A DNA stretch of 64,000 bases, taken from Rhodothermales bacterium. Its GTDB lineage: Bacteria; Bacteroidota; Rhodothermia; Rhodothermales; UBA10348. The stretch spans positions 85,030-149,029 of the forward strand of contig JAEPNP010000007.1 of NCBI GenBank assembly GCA_017643395.1. The letters run 5' to 3'. Made by a program: the position numbers and the translations under genes. Numbering within the stretch: the first letter of the stretch is position 1; every line of letters begins with the position of its first letter. Below, in pieces: positions 60,134 to 64,000 of this stretch. The notes beneath the pieces are model-generated. The model was not told the DNA's origin. It ran no database searches and saw only the letters and a program-made list of their open reading frames with translations.

Positions 60134-61177
60134 ATGACAGAACAGGCCAGGCGGGATGCCATCCGGGCCAAGGTGACGCTCGAGCAGTTCATCATTGACC
60201 GCCAGGAACAGCTTCCACACTCCACGGGAGCGTTTTCCCGCCTGATTCGCGATCTGTCGGTAGCGGCGAAGAGTGTGAACTGGCACATGCGGCGGGCAGG
60301 CCTGGTGGACGTCTTTGGCTCCACCGGCGAGGTGAATGTGCAGGGCGAAGTCCAGCAAAAAATGGACATGCTGGCCCACGAGGAGTTTGTGAAGGCTTTG
60401 CGCCGAGGCGGGGAATGCTGCCTGATCGGATCCGAGGAGCATGCCGAGGCGATTCCGCTCAGCGCCGACGTGGGGACCGACGGCAAGTACATCGTTCTCA
60501 TGGATCCGCTGGACGGGTCCTCGAACATCGAGGTCAATGTGTCGGTCGGCACCATTTTCTCCATCTACCGGCTGCCGGACGACCACGAAGAACCGAGTCT
60601 GGAGTCCGCGCTGCAGCCGGGAGTCAATCAGGTCGGCGCCGGCTACGTGGTTTACGGCTCGTCCACCATGCTCGTCTACACCAGCGGATTCGGTGTCAAC
60701 GGGTTTACGCTGGATCCGTCAATCGGCGAGTTTCTGTTGAGTCACCCGAACATCCGTACCCCGGAGAACGGGCGCATGTACTCCGTCAATGAGGGCAATT
60801 ACAACTCCTTCGAGGATGGTCTGAAACAGTACATCAAGTGGATGCAGCGGGATGATCAGGAGTCGCGAAGACCGCTCAGCACGCGCTACATCGGGTCTTT
60901 CGTTGCGGACTTTCATCGCAACCTGCTCAAGGGCGGACTCTACATCTATCCTGCCACGGAGGCGAACCCCAACGGCAAGCTTCGCCTGATGTATGAGTCG
61001 AATCCACTCGCCTTTATCGCCGAGCAGGCAGGTGGGGCCGCCTCCGATGGTCGCATGCGCATCATGGAAAAGCGCCCAAGGGCATTGCATGAGCGCACGC
61101 CCCTCTACATCGGGAGTCCCGTCATGGTCACCATGGCACAAGAGTTTCTGCGCGGAGAGCGCACGCTGGAGGATTGA
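60134..61177 (+). CDS. fbp: Fructose-1,6-bisphosphatase class I
   Basis: A 347-residue protein of standard length. Metal and substrate motifs are intact: GSEEHAEAIPL, IVLMDPLDGSSNIEVNVSVG, YVVYGSSTMLVYTSGFGVNG and RYIGSFVADFHRNLLKGGLY with YESNPLAFIAEQAGG. It splits fructose-1,6-bisphosphate in gluconeogenesis. It carries its own promoter-like box. Its TGA overlaps the thrB ATG (TGATG), an unexpected link between sugar and threonine metabolism. Confidence 0.98.
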   Translation: MTEQARRDAIRAKVTLEQFIIDRQEQLPHSTGAFSRLIRDLSVAAKSVNWHMRRAGLVDVFGSTGEVNVQGEVQQKMDMLAHEEFVKALRRGGECCLIGSEEHAEAIPLSADVGTDGKYIVLMDPLDGSSNIEVNVSVGTIFSIYRLPDDHEEPSLESALQPGVNQVGAGYVVYGSSTMLVYTSGFGVNGFTLDPSIGEFLLSHPNIRTPENGRMYSVNEGNYNSFEDGLKQYIKWMQRDDQESRRPLSTRYIGSFVADFHRNLLKGGLYIYPATEANPNGKLRLMYESNPLAFIAEQAGGAASDGRMRIMEKRPRALHERTPLYIGSPVMVTMAQEFLRGERTLED

Positions 61178-62133
61178 TGCCTGAATCGGTTCGCATCTGG
61201 GGGCCCGGCTCCCTTTCGAATCTAGGTCCCGGTTTCGATTCCATCGGCGTCGCGCTGGATGGCATTGGCGATGTGGTCGAGGTGACCGCGTCGGAAGAGC
61301 CGGGCATCCACGTCCTGCCTGGCGAGGGGGTCTGGAAGGCGCCGTCCGATGTGCGTTCGAACACTGCAGCCCGCGCGGCCGCACATGTGCTGGCCTTCCA
61401 CCACGACCGGTTTCCGGGGCTGACCATCAAGATTGTCAAGGGGATTCGGCCCGGGTCCGGGTTGGGAAGCTCGGCCGCAAGCGCAGCAGCGGCCGCGCTC
61501 GGCGCGCTTACAGTGCTGACTGATTTGCCGCGTGAGCACGCGGTGGATGCTGCCCTGGAGGGTGAGGCAGGCGTGGCGGGAGCGCGCCACGGTGACAACG
61601 TGCTTCCATCACTTATGGGCGGCGTGGTGCTGACGTCTGCAAGCAGACCGGAGCACTTTCGGCGGGTGCCTGTGCCCGTCCCGCTTCCGTTGGCCGTCGT
61701 GCGCCCCGAGGTGACGGTGCTGACCAAGGAAGCACGCGAGATGCTGCCCCGCGTGGTGCCCCTGCGGGATGCCGTGCACAACGCTTCTTCGCTGGCGTTC
61801 CTGATCGATGCTCTTCGCGCGGGAGACCTGCAGGAGGTCGGCCGCGCGATTGAGCAGGATCGCCTCGTAGAGCCTGTGCGGGCCCGACTCGTTCCCGGGT
61901 ATCACGACATCCTGCAAGCCGCTCGCGATGCGGGTGCGCTGGGAGCCGCGCTCAGCGGTTCTGGCCCCGCCTTGTTCGCAGTCTGCGGCGATGGCGCGGG
62001 TGCTCGGCGGGTGCGCGACGCCATGATTGCTGCCACTCAGAAGGCCGGGCACGAGGTGTCTGGATTCGTTTCCAGCATTGACGAACGCGGAGCCCGCGCG
62101 ACGCGGCGGCACCAGACCGAGAATCCTGTTTGA
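61177..62133 (+). CDS. thrB: Homoserine kinase
   Basis: A 318-residue GHMP kinase from ATG 61177, chosen over the overlapping TTG because it makes a TGATG junction with fbp. VRIWGPGSLSNLGPGFDSIG at the N-terminus and the ATP loop PGSGLGSSAASAAAAALG are diagnostic, and the third motif is ALGAALSGSGPALFAVCGDG. It phosphorylates homoserine for threonine synthesis. Its stop again overlaps the thrC ATG (TGATG), so product and next enzyme are made together. Confidence 0.97.
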   Translation: MPESVRIWGPGSLSNLGPGFDSIGVALDGIGDVVEVTASEEPGIHVLPGEGVWKAPSDVRSNTAARAAAHVLAFHHDRFPGLTIKIVKGIRPGSGLGSSAASAAAAALGALTVLTDLPREHAVDAALEGEAGVAGARHGDNVLPSLMGGVVLTSASRPEHFRRVPVPVPLPLAVVRPEVTVLTKEAREMLPRVVPLRDAVHNASSLAFLIDALRAGDLQEVGRAIEQDRLVEPVRARLVPGYHDILQAARDAGALGAALSGSGPALFAVCGDGAGARRVRDAMIAATQKAGHEVSGFVSSIDERGARATRRHQTENPV

Positions 62134-63407
62134 TGGCCCTTCGATTCCGATCAACGCGCTCCGACTCGCCCGCGACCACGGGATTCATCGAGGCCCTGCA
62201 CAGAGGTCTGGCACCGGACGGGGGGCTGTATGTGCCGGAAACTATCAGCCCGCTCCCGCAAGGCTGGACGACAGGAGAGTCCGTGGCGGACATCGGCTGC
62301 ACGGTGCTGGGCAGCTGGCTTGACGGGGAACTACCGGGCGATGCGCTGGAGGCAGCCGTGCGGGATGCCCTGAATTTCCCGGTGCAGCTTGTGTCGCTGG
62401 GGGGTGACTGGACCGGTGTGCATGTCCTGGAGCTCTTCCATGGCCCGACACTTTCCTTCAAGGATTTTGGTGCGCGCACCATGTCCCGGCTCATGGCGGC
62501 TTCCCTGCCGGAGGGCCGGGAGATCACCATCCTGGTTGCCACCTCGGGAGACACAGGCAGCGCGGTGGCAGATGGCTTCAGCGGTCTTCCAGGCGTGCGT
62601 GTCGTGCTCCTCTATCCGGAGGGTCAAGTCAGTCCGATCCAGGAACGGCAACTCGTCGTGAAACGACCTGGAGTTACGTCCCTGAAGGTGCGTGGGACCT
62701 TCGACGACTGCCAGCGACTTGTGAAAGGCGCATTTGCCGACGAGGGCCTTCGGCACGTCGGCTTGTCCTCGGCAAACTCCATCAACATCGGCCGCCTGCT
62801 TCCGCAGTCGCTCTACTACCTGTGGGCCGTGTCCCGACTCGGCGAGGCCGAAATCTGTGTACCCAGCGGCAATCTCGGCAACCTCACTGCGGCCGTCCTG
62901 GCCTGGAAAGCAGGTATGCCCGTGCGCGGCTTCATTGCGGCGCACAACAACAATCGCTTCTTCCCGGACTACCTGACGGGCGATGAGGTCGAGTTCCGCC
63001 CGTCCGTGCGCACCATGTCGAACGCCATGGATGTAGGGGCGCCCTCAAACTTCGAGCGGCTGGAGCACATGCTCGGGCCGCAGACCATGCGGTCCGCGAT
63101 TCGTGGTTTCTCGGTGGACGAAGCAGGCACGGCCGCCTCCATGCGACGCTTGTACGAGGAGACCGGGTATCTGGCGGATCCGCACACTGCGGTCGGAATC
63201 GAGGCGGTACGTCAACTCAGGCCGGATCGGCCCGTCGTGGTCGCCTCGACCGCTCATCCGTGCAAGTTTCCGGAGGCCGTCGAACCTGCAACCGGTGTTC
63301 GGCCGGAGATGCCGGATCGGCTGGCCGCGCTTTGGGACGAACCGGTCGCCGCGAGGGCGATGGAGGTGTCGGGAGAGGCCCTGCGTGAGGTGATCCTAGG
63401 GGCGTAG
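62133..63407 (+). CDS. thrC: Threonine synthase
   Basis: A 424-residue PLP enzyme from ATG 62133. The PLP Lys is residue 110 in FHGPTLSFKDFGARTMSRL, and the phosphate-binding region includes VATSGDTGSAVADGF. FIEALHRGLAPDGGLYVPE at the N-terminus and LGNLTAAVLAWKAGMPVRGF are also typical of the class with an extended N-terminal domain. It turns O-phosphohomoserine into threonine. ThrA and asd are not in the window. The second tandem array starts about 65 nt after the stop. Confidence 0.97.
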   Translation: MALRFRSTRSDSPATTGFIEALHRGLAPDGGLYVPETISPLPQGWTTGESVADIGCTVLGSWLDGELPGDALEAAVRDALNFPVQLVSLGGDWTGVHVLELFHGPTLSFKDFGARTMSRLMAASLPEGREITILVATSGDTGSAVADGFSGLPGVRVVLLYPEGQVSPIQERQLVVKRPGVTSLKVRGTFDDCQRLVKGAFADEGLRHVGLSSANSINIGRLLPQSLYYLWAVSRLGEAEICVPSGNLGNLTAAVLAWKAGMPVRGFIAAHNNNRFFPDYLTGDEVEFRPSVRTMSNAMDVGAPSNFERLEHMLGPQTMRSAIRGFSVDEAGTAASMRRLYEETGYLADPHTAVGIEAVRQLRPDRPVVVASTAHPCKFPEAVEPATGVRPEMPDRLAALWDEPVAARAMEVSGEALREVILGA

Positions 63408-63472
63408 GCTGTTGGGGGGCGTTGCGCGGCTGGGGTGGGGCTGCGGTTTCGATTTCGGGGCCGTGGATTCCG

Positions 63473-63772
63473 GGTGGTTTGCGGCTCGAATCGTCGCGCC
63501 GGGGCGGCGGGTGGTTTGCGGCCCGAATCGTCGCGCCGGGGTGGCGGGTGGTTTGCGGCCCGAATCGTCGCGCCGGGGCGGCGGGTGGTTTGCGGCCCGA
63601 ATCGTCGCGCCGGGGCGGCGGGTGGTTTGCGGCCCGAATCGTCGCTCCGGGGCGGTCGGTGGTTTGCGGCTCGAATCGCGACCGCGGCCCGCGGGGTGTA
63701 TTGCGGGTTAATCGTGGCGCAAGCCCGCTGGGCGCCTCGCGGGTAAATCGTGGCTGTGGCCCGCCGTGTGGA
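63473..63772. repeat. Tandem array of about eight 37-bp units
   Basis: GGTGGTTTGCGGCCCGAATC followed by GTCGCGCCGGGGCGGCG repeats with a strict 37-bp period. The TTGCGG mark sits at 63479, 63516, 63553, 63590, 63627, 63664, 63701 and about 63737. The first five units are nearly identical, and the last three decay (TTGCGGGTTAATCGTGGC, TCGCGGGTAAATCGTGGC). The period is not a multiple of 3, so it is not a coding repeat. Confidence 0.9.
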
Positions 63773-63775
63773 AAA

Positions 63776-63900
63776 CGGGGGGTGGATTCTACGTCGGCGA
63801 CCTCTGCGCAACGCCATAAGTCGAATACGGGCGCGGATTCCACATGGCTGGTAGCCGCGACCGCCCTCGGGTGGAATCAGGGGGGCTGTTTCCACATCGG
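63776..63900. repeat. Three degenerate units of the 52-bp array type
   Basis: GTGTGGAAAAC with GGATTCTACGTCGG (from 63776), AAGTCGAATAC with GGATTCCACATGG (from 63818) and GGGTGGAATC with TTTCCACATCGG (from 63869) share the GTGGAATC-spacer-GATTCCAC core and the CGGCG tail of the units at 6.6-7.1 kb. So the two arrays, 57 kb apart, belong to one repeat family. Confidence 0.65.
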
Positions 63901-63978
63901 GGCCCGCGACTGAGCGTGCCGGCGGGACTGTAACGTCTTTTGTGTAATTGGTCGTTGAGCACATCCGTAAGATGAAGG

Positions 63979-64000
63979 ATGGACTCAGAGAACAACCCCA
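63979..64000 (+). CDS. Possible start of a gene leaving the window
   Basis: ATG 63979 (MDSENNP) or ATG 63972 (MKDGLREQP) could open a new gene after the array. Only about 7-9 codons are visible, so no function can be given. Confidence 0.25.

Larger units (their letters stand above)
63408..64000. other. Right-end intergenic region with the 37-bp array
   Basis: No complete gene. 63408-63472 is GC-rich sequence, 63473-63772 is the 37-bp array, 63776-63900 contains degenerate units like those of the 52-bp array, and 63925-63978 is an AT-richer stretch that may be the promoter region of a gene leaving the window. Confidence 0.75.

Noticed and set aside
63473..63772. CRISPR array or coding repeat protein at the right end
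   Set aside because: Whole 37-bp units repeat with no unique spacers, and 37 is not a multiple of 3, so open frames there are an effect of base composition.

Overview
The window looks like a chromosomal segment of a high-GC member of the Bacteroidota/Rhodothermota group, most likely Rhodothermales-like. The signs are a giant surface protein ending in a type IX secretion (T9SS) sorting domain with a YPNPFNP motif, a hybrid two-component regulator that joins beta-propeller sensor, kinase, receiver and AraC domains, a DUF4199 membrane protein, a choice-of-anchor B protein, frequent GTG/TTG starts, and promoter-like boxes resembling the Bacteroidota TAnnTTTG element. Taxonomy is inferred from gene content only. 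No tRNA, rRNA, CRISPR array, transposase, integrase or phage gene was seen.

Layout. 1-12.1 kb holds mixed accessory genes: DUF4199, a membrane-anchored LuxR-type regulator, two serine hydrolases of the beta-lactamase family, an esterase, a TRIC-type channel with a LysR regulator, an EamA exporter and a secreted protein made of nine 29-residue repeats. A 10-unit, 52-bp tandem array of inverted repeats lies at 6.57-7.09 kb. 12.3-28.4 kb carries secreted and surface functions: choice-of-anchor B protein, M20 peptidase, PIG-L deacetylase, the hybrid regulator, and a 2140-residue T9SS adhesin. 28.6-35.7 kb is one overlapping gene chain: RodZ-like, LigA, sodium:solute symporter, PgpH-like HD phosphohydrolase. 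35.7-39.7 kb is a tight operon on the minus strand: PruA, a DapB-like dehydrogenase, a small membrane protein and a GntR regulator.

40.1-43.8 kb encodes the most unusual product, a 1243-residue protein with about sixteen 44-residue helical repeats fused to a GvpL/GvpF gas-vesicle domain, with no other gas-vesicle gene nearby. It is followed by a LolC/E-type permease, peroxiredoxin, MoaD and MoaE, then lacI-purC on the minus strand, a copper ATPase with a CopZ-like chaperone, an FprA-type ferredoxin reductase, a large predicted outer-membrane protein and MurA. The right end is mostly housekeeping: cysteine desulfurase, a DUF2064 glycosyltransferase-like protein, an esterase, FBPase, ThrB and ThrC. 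The window closes in a second, 37-bp tandem array whose tail resembles the first array.

Main observations for follow-up are the orphan GvpL/F repeat protein, the two related intergenic arrays, a promoter-like octamer placed exactly 22 nt before several starts, and a 27-of-30 identical element upstream of two unrelated genes.
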